A stretch of DNA of 64,000 nucleotides from Streptomyces sp. NBC_01445 (GTDB lineage Bacteria > Actinomycetota > Actinomycetes > Streptomycetales > Streptomycetaceae): positions 2,542,001-2,606,000 of the forward strand of contig NZ_CP109485.1 in NCBI RefSeq assembly GCF_035918235.1, given 5' to 3'. The notes under the pieces were generated by a model that saw only the letters and a list, made by a program, of their open reading frames with translations, was not told the DNA's origin and made no database searches. Positions 1 to 8,451 of the stretch are shown here, piece after piece (the stretch's first letter is position 1; each line of letters starts with the position of its first letter). Position numbers and translations under genes: made by a program.

Positions 1-309
1 GTCGGCGGGTACCTCGAGGCGCGGCGGGTGCACGATGTCTGCGCCGCCCATGGGATCCCCGTGTGGTGCGGTGGCATGATCGAGACCGGGCTCGGCCGGG
101 CGGCCAACGTCGCGCTCGCCTCGCTGCCCGGGTTCACCCTGCCCGGAGACACCTCGGCGTCGGACCGGTTCTACCGGACCGACATCACCGAACCGTTCGT
201 CTTGAAGGACGGACACCTGCCGGTGCCCCAGGGGCCGGGCCTCGGTGTCACGCCGATTCCCGACCTGCTGGCGGAGGTCACGACCTCGAAGGTGTGGCTC
301 GGTTCGTAG
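1..309 (+). CDS. N-acylamino-acid racemase / o-succinylbenzoate synthase family, C-terminal part (5' end outside window)
   Basis: The frame is open from base 1 and ends at TAG 307-309, so only about the last 102 residues are here. The segment GGMIETGLGRAAN, followed by LPGDTSASDRFY and a stretch ending GPGLGV, is typical of the end of the enolase-superfamily barrel in actinomycete N-acylamino-acid (N-succinylamino-acid) racemases. These enzymes interconvert D- and L-N-acylamino acids through a metal-stabilised enolate. Some members also make o-succinylbenzoate for menaquinone, but there are no men genes nearby, while a peptide-uptake and hydrolase operon follows in the same orientation. That context favours an amino-acid racemase role. 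The catalytic lysines and metal ligands lie outside the window, so activity cannot be judged here. Confidence 0.85.
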   Translation, partial: VGGYLEARRVHDVCAAHGIPVWCGGMIETGLGRAANVALASLPGFTLPGDTSASDRFYRTDITEPFVLKDGHLPVPQGPGLGVTPIPDLLAEVTTSKVWLGS

Positions 310-385
310 CACGCGACGAATTCGCCGTGAAATCCGGTCGGATCCGACCAACAGGTTTCGGTGCGCCCGGAGTTACCTTTGGGCG

Positions 386-2041
386 GTGCTGACACCGACG
401 TCTGGCAAGCCACACACAAGCCTGGCGCGCGTCCTCGACGACCTCGGGGACGTGCTGCTGGAGTCGATCGCCGGCGGCGGGAGCACGCGCCGGCAACTGA
501 GCGGCGTAGTCATCCACGACCCGCTCGACGAGGCGCAGTTCCCGGCGCGGGCAGTCGTCCTGGGTGTGGGCGTCCACGAACCGGACGACGTGGTCCGCCT
601 CCTGTACGACCTCGGCAGCAAGGGCGCGGCAGCGCTCGTCGTCCGGTCACCGTTCACCGCGACCGTGGAGATCCGGCGGGCCGCCGACGAGTCCGGCGTC
701 GCCCTGCTCGGACTCACCCGCGGAGCCTCCTGGGCGCAGGTCGCCGCCATGCTCCGCACCCTGCTCGTCGAGGGAGACATCGGCGACATCTCACCGCAGA
801 CGCTGGGCGGCATGCCGTCGGGCGACCTGTTCGCGCTGGCCAACGCCGTGGCCGCGCTCCTGGACGCGCCGGTCACCATCGAGGACCGCAGCTCACGCGT
901 GCTCGCCTTCTCCGGCCGCCAGGACGAGGCGGACCAGTCCCGCGTGGAGACGATCCTGGGGCGCCAGGTACCGGAACGGTTCACCCTGGGCCTGGCGCGC
1001 AACGGCGTCTTCGAGCGACTTCATCGCGGCCATGCGCCCGTGTACGTCGATCCGCTCCACGACGAGTCGATGACCGTTCCCCGGGTGGCGCTCGCTGTGC
1101 GGGCCGGCGACGAGATCCTCGGCTCGATCTGGGCCGCGGTGCCCGGGCCCCTGTCCAAGGAGCGGACGCAGGCGCTGATCGACGCCGGAAAGCTCGTCGC
1201 GCTCCACATGTTGCGCCTGCGCGCGGGCGCCGATGTCGAACGCAGGCTGCGCGCCGATCTGGTGAGCACCGCGCTGGAAGGCGGCACCGGGGCACCGGAG
1301 GCGATTGCGCGGCTCGGGCTCGTGGGACAGCCCGCGATCGTGCTCGCCCTGGGGCTGTTCGGCGGATCGGAAGCCGATCCGTCGACGGAGGACGGTCTGC
1401 GCCGGGTCGCGGACCGCCAGCGCGTCGCCGACGCGCTGGCCATGCATCTGAGCGCGGTCCAGGCGCGCTCGGCCGTGGCGCTGGTGGGCGACGTGGCCTA
1501 CGGCATCGTGCCGATGCCGGGGAGCCAGACGGACTGCCGGGAGCGGTCGGTCCGCGTCGCGTCGACCTTCCTCGAGCGCACCGGGCAGCGCGTGGACGCG
1601 GCGATCGGCATCGGCCCGCCCGCTCCCGACGGCTCCGTGCTCAGCCGCTCGCGTGACGGCGCGGACCGCGCGCTGCGGGTGCTGCTCGCCAACGGGGGCG
1701 CCCGGCGCGTGGCCACGGCGGAGGAGGTCCACGTCGACGCACTCATGCTGGACCTCGCCGACCTGGCCGCCGCGCGCGGGGACGTGGCGACCGGGCCCGT
1801 CGCCCGCCTGCTCGACTACGACGCCCGGCACCAGTCGCAGCTCGTCCACACGCTCTCGTGCTGGCTGGACGCCTTCGGCGACGTCGCCGCCGCTTCCGCC
1901 GCGGCGTACGTGCACCCCAACACCTTCCGGTACCGGCTGCGACGGGTCGCGGAGGTCGGTGAGATCAATCTGGACGACCCCGGCGAGCGGTTCGCGGCGA
2001 TGCTGCAACTCCGGCTCCACCCTGCTCGCCACCACGAGTAG
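386..2041 (+). CDS. PucR-family transcriptional regulator
   Basis: The product has 551 residues if translation starts at GTG 386. The open frame begins upstream but overlaps the racemase gene, and family-like sequence starts only after 386. The N-terminal 130 residues match the PucR sensory domain (GVGVHEPDDVV, AALVVRSP). The last 77 residues carry the PucR helix-turn-helix with the signature HPNTFRYRLRR. Such proteins control purine, amino-acid or small-molecule catabolic operons, usually as activators that sense a pathway compound. It sits between the racemase gene and the MFS/hydrolase/ABC operon on the same strand and is the natural candidate regulator of both. A decayed relative lies beyond the far end of the operon at 15830-16292. 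Confidence 0.88.
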   Translation: MLTPTSGKPHTSLARVLDDLGDVLLESIAGGGSTRRQLSGVVIHDPLDEAQFPARAVVLGVGVHEPDDVVRLLYDLGSKGAAALVVRSPFTATVEIRRAADESGVALLGLTRGASWAQVAAMLRTLLVEGDIGDISPQTLGGMPSGDLFALANAVAALLDAPVTIEDRSSRVLAFSGRQDEADQSRVETILGRQVPERFTLGLARNGVFERLHRGHAPVYVDPLHDESMTVPRVALAVRAGDEILGSIWAAVPGPLSKERTQALIDAGKLVALHMLRLRAGADVERRLRADLVSTALEGGTGAPEAIARLGLVGQPAIVLALGLFGGSEADPSTEDGLRRVADRQRVADALAMHLSAVQARSAVALVGDVAYGIVPMPGSQTDCRERSVRVASTFLERTGQRVDAAIGIGPPAPDGSVLSRSRDGADRALRVLLANGGARRVATAEEVHVDALMLDLADLAAARGDVATGPVARLLDYDARHQSQLVHTLSCWLDAFGDVAAASAAAYVHPNTFRYRLRRVAEVGEINLDDPGERFAAMLQLRLHPARHHE

Positions 2042-2181
2042 AAGCCGGAGGCCGCACCAGGACAACGTTCGTCCGCACCGCCCGAACACCACCTGAAGGT
2101 TTGTGGAACTCCACGAACCCGCTGCGTCACCTGATGTCCAGGATGGGCCATCAACCCCGACGCAACGGTACGGAGGTAGCC

Positions 2182-3474
2182 ATGACGGCGGTGATCACCG
2201 AGGACACCTGGACACCGAAGCGGGTCAACCGGACGGCAACGATCACGATGGTGGTCATGCTGTGCGCCTGGTCGATCGACTACATCGACCGTTTCTCGAT
2301 CAGCATGGCTCTGCCGTCGATCGGAGAGGAGTTCCAACTCGGCAAGACGGCACAGGGCTCGCTCGTCACCGTCTTCGCGCTGGTCTACATGATCTGCCAG
2401 ATACCCGCCGGTTTCCTGGCCGATCGGTACGGCTCCCGCGGACCCATGCTGATCACGCTCGTGCTGTGGTCGCTGTTCACCGCGCTGACCGGGATGGCCG
2501 GCACATTCGGTCTGCTCCTGCTGTTCCGCGGTCTGTTCGGTGCCTGTCAGGGCGCTTTCCCAGCGGCGTCGTTCAAAGCCATAGCGGAACGGACGACACC
2601 GGCGAGACGGGGGACCGCCACGAGCGTGATGCTGTCCGCCAGCGGGATCGCCGGCCTCGCGCCCCTGCTCATAGCCCCGCTGCTGACAGGCATCGGCTGG
2701 CGGCACACCTTCCTCTGGATGGCGGGTTGCGGCGCGGCCATCGGTATCGGTTTGTGGGCGCTTTTGCCCAAGGCGTTGCCGGACCGGCTGAGCCGGCTCC
2801 CGCAGACGACGGTGACGACGCCCGCAGTCTCGCGCGCACAAGTACTCAGGTCACCGGCGGTGTGGAAGTTCGCGGTGCTGTTCTGCGCGATGAACATGCT
2901 GGGCTACGGCCTGACCACCTGGGTGCCCAGCTATCTGCTCGAGGCCAGACACCTGTCGCTGAACGAGACCGGGGTGCTGTCGGCGATCCCGAGTCTGGTG
3001 GGCTTCGCGACGACCATCTTCGGCGGCTGGCTGTTCGACCGGTACTTCCATGACAAGGCCAGGTGGTACCTGGTGTCCATCGCGACGGTGACCGCGGTCC
3101 TGCTCGTTCTGATGGTGTCGGCGGGCAGCGCGGCGACGTTCACTCTCTACGAGACCTTGGCCGTCGGAGTGTTCGGGATGGCGACGATGTGCGTCTTCGG
3201 CCTTCCGCTGCGGGTCCTTCCCACGGCGGTGGCCGGCCTCGGCGCCGGAATGACGAACTTCGGCGGCCAGGTCGCCGGCGTGATCGCGCCGCTGGCGATG
3301 GGCTGGCTGGCGGACGCGTTCTCCTACACCGCCGCGTTCGGCTTCCTGATCTGCACCACGCTGCTCACCGCGGTGATCGCGTTCTGGGTCCCGCAGCGAG
3401 CCGAACAGTTCAACTTCCCGCCGGCCGGAACCAAGGAGTCTGCCGGCACCAAGGAGTCGACCGGCACCAAGTAG
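2182..3474 (+). CDS. MFS transporter (ACS-like)
   Basis: A 430-residue protein with about 12 hydrophobic segments. ATG 2182 is chosen because GGAGG lies 7 bases upstream; the open frame extends 27 codons further without family sequence. The segment DYIDRFSISMALPSIGEEF in helix 1 and the loop ADRYGSRGPM after helix 2 are typical of major facilitator transporters of the anion:cation symporter type, which carry organic acids or small amino-acid derivatives. Substrate is not visible; the setting suggests an N-acylamino acid or dipeptide. The C-terminus ends in short GTKES repeats encoded by an 18-bp DNA repeat, and the TAG stop lies inside the third copy. The gene is 69 bp upstream of the first serine hydrolase and in the same frame. 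Confidence 0.85.
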   Translation: MTAVITEDTWTPKRVNRTATITMVVMLCAWSIDYIDRFSISMALPSIGEEFQLGKTAQGSLVTVFALVYMICQIPAGFLADRYGSRGPMLITLVLWSLFTALTGMAGTFGLLLLFRGLFGACQGAFPAASFKAIAERTTPARRGTATSVMLSASGIAGLAPLLIAPLLTGIGWRHTFLWMAGCGAAIGIGLWALLPKALPDRLSRLPQTTVTTPAVSRAQVLRSPAVWKFAVLFCAMNMLGYGLTTWVPSYLLEARHLSLNETGVLSAIPSLVGFATTIFGGWLFDRYFHDKARWYLVSIATVTAVLLVLMVSAGSAATFTLYETLAVGVFGMATMCVFGLPLRVLPTAVAGLGAGMTNFGGQVAGVIAPLAMGWLADAFSYTAAFGFLICTTLLTAVIAFWVPQRAEQFNFPPAGTKESAGTKESTGTK

Positions 3475-3477
3475 TCG
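3424..3477 (+). repeat. 18-bp direct repeat spanning the MFS stop codon
   Basis: Three copies (3424-3441, 3442-3459, 3460-3477) of a unit like GCCGGCACCAAGGAGTCG, with a partial fourth. The first two encode AGTKES. In the third the GAG codon reads TAG (3472-3474), and this is the stop of the MFS gene. Copies differ at only 1-3 positions, so the expansion looks recent. Confidence 0.85.
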
Positions 3478-3543
3478 ACCGGTGTACCCGGGAAACAGAT
3501 CCCGTCCGGACAGAAATCCACCCCGACAGAGAGAAGGGACCCC

Positions 3544-4437
3544 ATGGTCACCGAATCGGAACTGGTCGAGACAATCACCGGGCGGGCGGCGGAAGCCGGC
3601 GTCCAGGTATGGCTGCACGCGGCCGATCTGGACAGCCCGCGACACGTGGGCATCGACGCCGACGAGCCGGTGGTCACCGCGTCCGTGTTCAAGGTTCCCG
3701 TAGCAGTGGAACTTGCCCGGCAGGCGGCCGACGGTGAACTCGACCTCGCCGAGCGGATCACGGTGCCACCGGGACATCCGACCGCCAGTCCGTACGGCCT
3801 CGCGACGTTCCGCCACGACGTCACGATGTCCTGGTACGACCTCGCCGTCCTGATGATCGGCATCAGCGACAACGTCGCCACGGACCTGATCCTCGGGAAG
3901 GTAGGAAAGGCCGCGGTCGCCGGGACGCTGCGCCGGCTCGGCCTCCCGCACACGGCCGTCCCCCACGACTGCGGGGACCTGTTGCGCACGATCGGCGAGG
4001 ACCTCGGGATCGACTACCAGGACGACGAACGGATCCTGGCCGCGATGCCTGCCGAACAACTCGCCAAGCTGCGCGCGTTGACACCCGAAGAGACCTGCCG
4101 GACCACCGCCGCGGAGAGCACCCGCCTGCTGGGCCTGATCTGGCGTGACGAAGCGGCACCCGCGACGGCGTGCGCCGACGTCCGGCGCTGGCTTGAACTG
4201 CAGGTGTGGCCGCACCGGCTGCGCTCCGGCTTCGCGGACGACGACGTCACGATCAGCGGCAAGACCGGCACGCTGCCCTCACTGCGCAACGAAATCGGCG
4301 TGGTGGAGTACCCGGACGGTGGCCGGTACGCGGTCGGCGTCTTCACCAGGGCCGTCGACGCCCGTTCGAGGGTTCCCGAGCGTGACGCCTTCATCGGGTT
4401 CGCCGCCGCCCGGGCGGTGGACTGGCTCAGGCGGTAA
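3544..4437 (+). CDS. Class A beta-lactamase-like serine hydrolase (first copy)
   Basis: A 297-residue protein with all three penicillin-recognising motifs: SxxK as SVFK at 47-50, SDN at 108-110 and KTG at 240-242. No signal peptide is visible, so it is probably cytoplasmic and unlikely to be a secreted beta-lactamase. Cytoplasmic relatives cleave amide bonds in peptides or esters, and a D-peptidase or amidase role is plausible. The clear class A glutamate motif (ExxLN) is not recognisable, which also argues against a classical beta-lactamase. A purine-rich ribosome site (GAGAAGGGA) precedes ATG 3544. The protein at 5966-6865 is its closest relative in the window, with the same motifs at the same spacing, so the two probably arose by duplication. 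Confidence 0.85.
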   Translation: MVTESELVETITGRAAEAGVQVWLHAADLDSPRHVGIDADEPVVTASVFKVPVAVELARQAADGELDLAERITVPPGHPTASPYGLATFRHDVTMSWYDLAVLMIGISDNVATDLILGKVGKAAVAGTLRRLGLPHTAVPHDCGDLLRTIGEDLGIDYQDDERILAAMPAEQLAKLRALTPEETCRTTAAESTRLLGLIWRDEAAPATACADVRRWLELQVWPHRLRSGFADDDVTISGKTGTLPSLRNEIGVVEYPDGGRYAVGVFTRAVDARSRVPERDAFIGFAAARAVDWLRR

Positions 4438-4577
4438 CCCACAGCGGCGGCCGGGCGTTTCGTCGGTCGCGATGAAGGTTTCGGCAATTCTCGTCGTTTC
4501 TCACGAATCGGCCATGAGCGCACAGGTCATACCCTCCCGGAATCACCCGTTCTCCCTCGCCGAGACAAGAGGTGCAC

Positions 4578-5969
4578 ATGTCCGAACTCAATGAACTCCG
4601 TGGCTGGTTGGAAAGTCGCCTTCCCGAGTTGCTGGCCGAACACAAGGTGCCGGCCGCGTCGATCGCCGTATACGCGCACGGCGAGATGATCGACCGTGCG
4701 GCCGGAGTGCTGAACAAGAACACCGGTGTGGAGGCCACCGCGGACTCCGTCTTCCAGATCGGTTCGATCACCAAGGTCTGGACGACCACGCTGGCGATGC
4801 AGCTCGTCGACGAGGGCGCGCTCGACATCGACGCCCCGGTCCGGGCGTACCTGCCCGAATTCGCCGTCGGTGACGAGACGGCCTCCGCGAAGATCACCGT
4901 ACGCCAACTGATGTGCCACACCTCGGGGTTCGAGGGCGACGTCTTCCTCGACACCGGTCGCGGGGACGACGCGGTGCACAGGCTCGTCACCCTCCTCGCC
5001 GACGTGCCCCAGCTGTTCGCGCCGGGCGAGATGTTCTCGTACAACAACGCCGCTTTCTGCGTACTCGGTCGCATCGTCGAGGTGCTGCGCGACAAGTCGT
5101 ACGACGACTGCCTGCGCGACCACCTGTGCACGCCGCTGGGGCTGACCCACGTCGCCCCCAGCCCGTACGAGGCCGTCAGGTTCCGCGCCGCGTCTGGGCA
5201 CCTCACGCCCGACCCCGACACCGAGCCGCAACCCGCGCAGGTCTGGGCGCTGCCCCGGTCGAACGCGCCCGCCGGATCGATGCTGGCGATGCGGCCGCGG
5301 GACCTTCTGACGTTCGCCCGGATGCATCTCGACGGGGGCAGGGGGCCCGACGGGACGGCGGTGCTCACTCCGGAGAGCGCGCTCGCCATGCGGCGCCGCG
5401 AGGTGGAACTGCCGGATCTCGGTCTGATGGGCGACGCCTGGGGACTGGGCTGGTCGCTCTTCGACTGGCCCGGCGGCACGGTGGTCGGCCACGACGGAGG
5501 CACGCTCGGCCAGTCGGCCTTCCTACGGGTGGCTCCCGAACACGACATCGCGGTGGCGTTGCTGACCAACGGCGGCAACCCGCTCCCGCTGTACGTCGAA
5601 CTCGTCGGACGCGTGCTGCGCGAGCTGGCCGGAACAGAGATGCCGGCGCTCCCGGTGCCGGACGCCGACGCCCCCCGTGTCGAGACAGCGAGGTTCGTGG
5701 GCACGTACGCGTCGTCCGTCGGCGACACCGTCGTCAGCGAGGACGCCGACGGCAGGCTGTGGGCCGTGCGGACCCCGAAGGGAGTGTTCGCCGAACTCGA
5801 CGGCGGTCCGCCGGAAAGGATCGAACTGGTCGCGTACGACGGCGACAGGCTGATCCCCGTGAAGCCGCAGCGCGGCATGCACATGGTGCACGCGTTCGTC
5901 GGGGACGACGGGACCGGGCGGGCGCGGTTCCTGCACACCGGCCGGGCCGATCGGCGGGTGAGCCGGTGA
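4578..5969 (+). CDS. Class C beta-lactamase-like serine hydrolase
   Basis: A 463-residue member of the beta-lactamase/D-aminopeptidase/esterase family. Motifs: SxxK as SITK at 63-66, YxN as YNN at 155-157, and HDG at 305-307 in place of KTG. After the catalytic domain there is a C-terminal beta-rich region of roughly 100 residues, as in D-aminopeptidase-type members. ATG 4578 follows AAGAGG by 5 bases. There is no signal peptide, so it likely acts on imported substrates. The next gene overlaps its stop by 4 bases (GTGA). The catalytic domain closely resembles the C-terminal half of the fusion protein at 12366-15722; both share the run QIGSITKVWTT, so the two are paralogues. Confidence 0.88.
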   Translation: MSELNELRGWLESRLPELLAEHKVPAASIAVYAHGEMIDRAAGVLNKNTGVEATADSVFQIGSITKVWTTTLAMQLVDEGALDIDAPVRAYLPEFAVGDETASAKITVRQLMCHTSGFEGDVFLDTGRGDDAVHRLVTLLADVPQLFAPGEMFSYNNAAFCVLGRIVEVLRDKSYDDCLRDHLCTPLGLTHVAPSPYEAVRFRAASGHLTPDPDTEPQPAQVWALPRSNAPAGSMLAMRPRDLLTFARMHLDGGRGPDGTAVLTPESALAMRRREVELPDLGLMGDAWGLGWSLFDWPGGTVVGHDGGTLGQSAFLRVAPEHDIAVALLTNGGNPLPLYVELVGRVLRELAGTEMPALPVPDADAPRVETARFVGTYASSVGDTVVSEDADGRLWAVRTPKGVFAELDGGPPERIELVAYDGDRLIPVKPQRGMHMVHAFVGDDGTGRARFLHTGRADRRVSR

Positions 5970-6865
5970 ACGCCATCGCCGAAGAGATCGCCGCGGTCTT
6001 CGCCGAGGCGGGAGCGCAAGGGTTCCTGCACGCCCGTGAGATCGGGGTGACCGACGGCCCCGAGGTCGCCGTCGGCGCGGACGCCCCGGTGGTCCTGGCG
6101 TCGGTCTTCAAGATCCCGGTCGCGGTCGCCTACGTCCGCGAGGTGGCCGCCGGACGGCTGGACGAGACCGAACGGACCCGGGTCACCGCGCGCTACCGCG
6201 TCGGCGGGATCGGCACGGCCGGGTGCGTCGACGACGTGGAGATGAGCTGGCGCGACCTGGCGCTGTTCATGCTGACCATGAGCGACAACGCGGCCACCGA
6301 CGTCGTGTTCCACCGGGTCGGACAGGACGCCGTGGACCGCGTGCTCACCGACCTCGGGCTGTCCCGCACGCGTATCCGCGGCTGCTGCGAGGACCTGTTC
6401 GCGTCGTTGCTGTCCGACCTCGGTGCCGGCGAAGGCGACGACGCGGAGGCCGTGCTCGCCGCGGCCGCCCCGGAACAGCTGTGGAAGCTGGCGGTGCTGG
6501 ACCCGGCCAGGACGACGTCGTCCACCCCGCGGGAGATCACCCGGCTGCTCGACGCGATCTGGACCGACCGCGCGGCCGATCCCGGGGCCTGCGAGAAGGT
6601 CCGCGCGATCATGGGACGGCAGATCTGGCCGCACAGGATCTCGTCCGGCCTCGACACCGGGGTCCAGGTGGCGGCCAAGACGGGCACGCTTCCCGCGATC
6701 CGCAACGAAGCAGGTGTGCTGACCTACCCGGACGGCAGGCAGTACGCCGTCGCGGTGTTCACCCGCGCGGACTCCCTGGAGGACCGCCGGCCCGCTGTCG
6801 ATACCTCGATCGGCAGGGCCGCCCGGCTCGCCGTGGACCATCTCCGCCACGGAGTGACGTCATGA
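5966..6865 (+). CDS. Class A beta-lactamase-like serine hydrolase (second copy)
   Basis: A 299-residue cytoplasmic protein starting at GTG 5966, inside the stop of the preceding gene. Motifs: SVFK at 46-49, SDN at 106-108, KTG at 238-240. It shares the SVFK[VI]PVAVA, IWPHR/VWPHR and KTGTLP[AS][IL]RNE stretches with the first copy at 3544. Having two related but diverged enzymes in one operon suggests different substrate preferences, or that they act together. It is translationally coupled on both sides: the solute-binding protein gene starts inside its stop codon (ATGA). Confidence 0.85.
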   Translation: MNAIAEEIAAVFAEAGAQGFLHAREIGVTDGPEVAVGADAPVVLASVFKIPVAVAYVREVAAGRLDETERTRVTARYRVGGIGTAGCVDDVEMSWRDLALFMLTMSDNAATDVVFHRVGQDAVDRVLTDLGLSRTRIRGCCEDLFASLLSDLGAGEGDDAEAVLAAAAPEQLWKLAVLDPARTTSSTPREITRLLDAIWTDRAADPGACEKVRAIMGRQIWPHRISSGLDTGVQVAAKTGTLPAIRNEAGVLTYPDGRQYAVAVFTRADSLEDRRPAVDTSIGRAARLAVDHLRHGVTS

Positions 6866-8451
6866 GGCGCCGGGTCGTGCTGCTCGGCGCGCTGGCGCTG
6901 ACGGTCAGCGCGTGCGGGGGAGTCTCGCAGTCCACACAGGGGCGGACCGCACACCAAAAGCTGGCGGACGGCAGGACCTTCACGCAGGCGATCGCGTCCG
7001 ACCCCGGAAGCCTCGACCCGCAGATGACGGTCCTCTCGGTCGCCATCCAGACCGATCGCTACCTCTACGACTCGCTGCTCAACGTCGACGCCGCAGGAAA
7101 GCCCGTGACGGGACTGGCGGAGAAGTGGCGCGCCACGACGACGAAAGCCACCTTCAGCCTGCGGCGCGGCATCACCTGCGCCGACGGCTCGCCGCTGACC
7201 GCCGCGGACGTCGCGGCGAACATCAACTTCGTGGGCGACCCGGCGAACAAGTCCCCGTTCGCGGGGGTGACCATCGCGCCCGGAACGAAGGCGACCGCCG
7301 ACAACGCGAGCCGCACCGTCACGCTCACCAGCGGAGCGCCGGACGCGTTCCTGCTGCGCAACGCGGGCCGGCTGCCGATGGTGTGCGCCGCGGGCCTGCG
7401 GGACCGTTCGCTGCTGGCCAAGGGCGGCGCGGGCACCGGCATGTTCACCGTCACCGAGGCCGTACCCAACGACCACTACACGCTCACCCGGCGCAAGGAC
7501 TACACGTGGGGGCCGGGCGCGTGGAAGACCAACCAGCCGGGGCTGCCCGACAAGGTGGTCGTGCGGGTGGTCCCGAACGCCACCACCTCGGCGAACCTGC
7601 TGCTCTCCGGCGGCCTCAACGCCGCGGCCACGGTCGGGCCGGACAAGAAGCGGCTCTCCGCGCAGAAGCTGTTCCACGCCGACTACCTCGCTCCGATGGG
7701 AGAGTTGTTCTTCAACGAGGCTCCCGGCCGCGCCGGCCGGGACGAACGCGTCCGCCGCGCCCTGGTCCAGGCACTCGACCTGACGCAGCTCGGCAAGGTG
7801 CTCACCAGCGGCACCGGCACACCGGCCACGGGGATGGTCACGGCCGAACCCCGGGCCTGTACGGGCGACACCGTGAAGGGCAACGTTCCCGCGCACGACC
7901 TCGCCGCGGCCAGAACTGCGCTCGACGCGGCGGGCTGGCGCGTGGGCCCGAGTGGCGTGCGCGTCAAGGACGGCAAGCGGCTCGCCCTCACCATGATCTA
8001 CGCGACGCAACTCGGGCCGACCATGGCGCCCACCGCCGAGCTGGCGCAGCAGACCTGGAAGAGCATCGGAGTCGACGTCAAGCTGAAGGGCGTCGACAGC
8101 TCCGGGCTCAACCAGGCGCTGTTCACCACCGGAGCGTGGGATGTCTCGATGACTCCCTTCGGCTTCGAACTGCCCAGCCAGGCAGTGCAGTTCATGTCGG
8201 GCAGGACGCCGCCGCAGGGCACCAACTTCGCGCACATCGAGAACGCCGGGTACGACTCTCAGGTGCGCCGGGCGTCGGCGCTGGTCGGCGACGACAGCTG
8301 CCGCGCGTGGCTCGCGGCCGAGACGTCGCTGATCAAGCGCGTCGACGTCGTCCCCTACGTCCACTCGGTCATCCCGTTCTTCGGCACCGGAGCGCGGTTC
8401 GAGGTCAGCGCGGGCTCCATCACGCCGTCGTCGATACGGATGTACGGCTGA
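6862..8451 (+). CDS. Peptide ABC transporter substrate-binding lipoprotein (family 5)
   Basis: A 529-residue extracellular solute-binding protein of the DppA/OppA family. The N-terminus is a lipoprotein signal with lipobox LTVSAC and the lipidated cysteine at residue 18. Family features include DPGSLDPQM near the mature N-terminus, a KWRATTT/FSLRRGITCADGSPLTAADV block, and the late segment KSIGVDVKLKGVD. It captures di- or oligopeptides outside the membrane for the permeases encoded next. ATG 6862 overlaps the previous stop by 4 bases. The peptide specificity cannot be read from sequence; the neighbouring D-peptidase-like enzymes make D-amino-acid-containing or murein peptides a good guess. 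Confidence 0.9.
   Translation: MRRRVVLLGALALTVSACGGVSQSTQGRTAHQKLADGRTFTQAIASDPGSLDPQMTVLSVAIQTDRYLYDSLLNVDAAGKPVTGLAEKWRATTTKATFSLRRGITCADGSPLTAADVAANINFVGDPANKSPFAGVTIAPGTKATADNASRTVTLTSGAPDAFLLRNAGRLPMVCAAGLRDRSLLAKGGAGTGMFTVTEAVPNDHYTLTRRKDYTWGPGAWKTNQPGLPDKVVVRVVPNATTSANLLLSGGLNAAATVGPDKKRLSAQKLFHADYLAPMGELFFNEAPGRAGRDERVRRALVQALDLTQLGKVLTSGTGTPATGMVTAEPRACTGDTVKGNVPAHDLAAARTALDAAGWRVGPSGVRVKDGKRLALTMIYATQLGPTMAPTAELAQQTWKSIGVDVKLKGVDSSGLNQALFTTGAWDVSMTPFGFELPSQAVQFMSGRTPPQGTNFAHIENAGYDSQVRRASALVGDDSCRAWLAAETSLIKRVDVVPYVHSVIPFFGTGARFEVSAGSITPSSIRMYG

Noticed and set aside
278..2841. Long minus-strand and alternative-frame ORFs across the PucR and MFS genes
   Set aside because: Arg/Pro/His-rich shadows produced by G/C-rich third positions; no family sequence, and the plus-strand genes explain the DNA.
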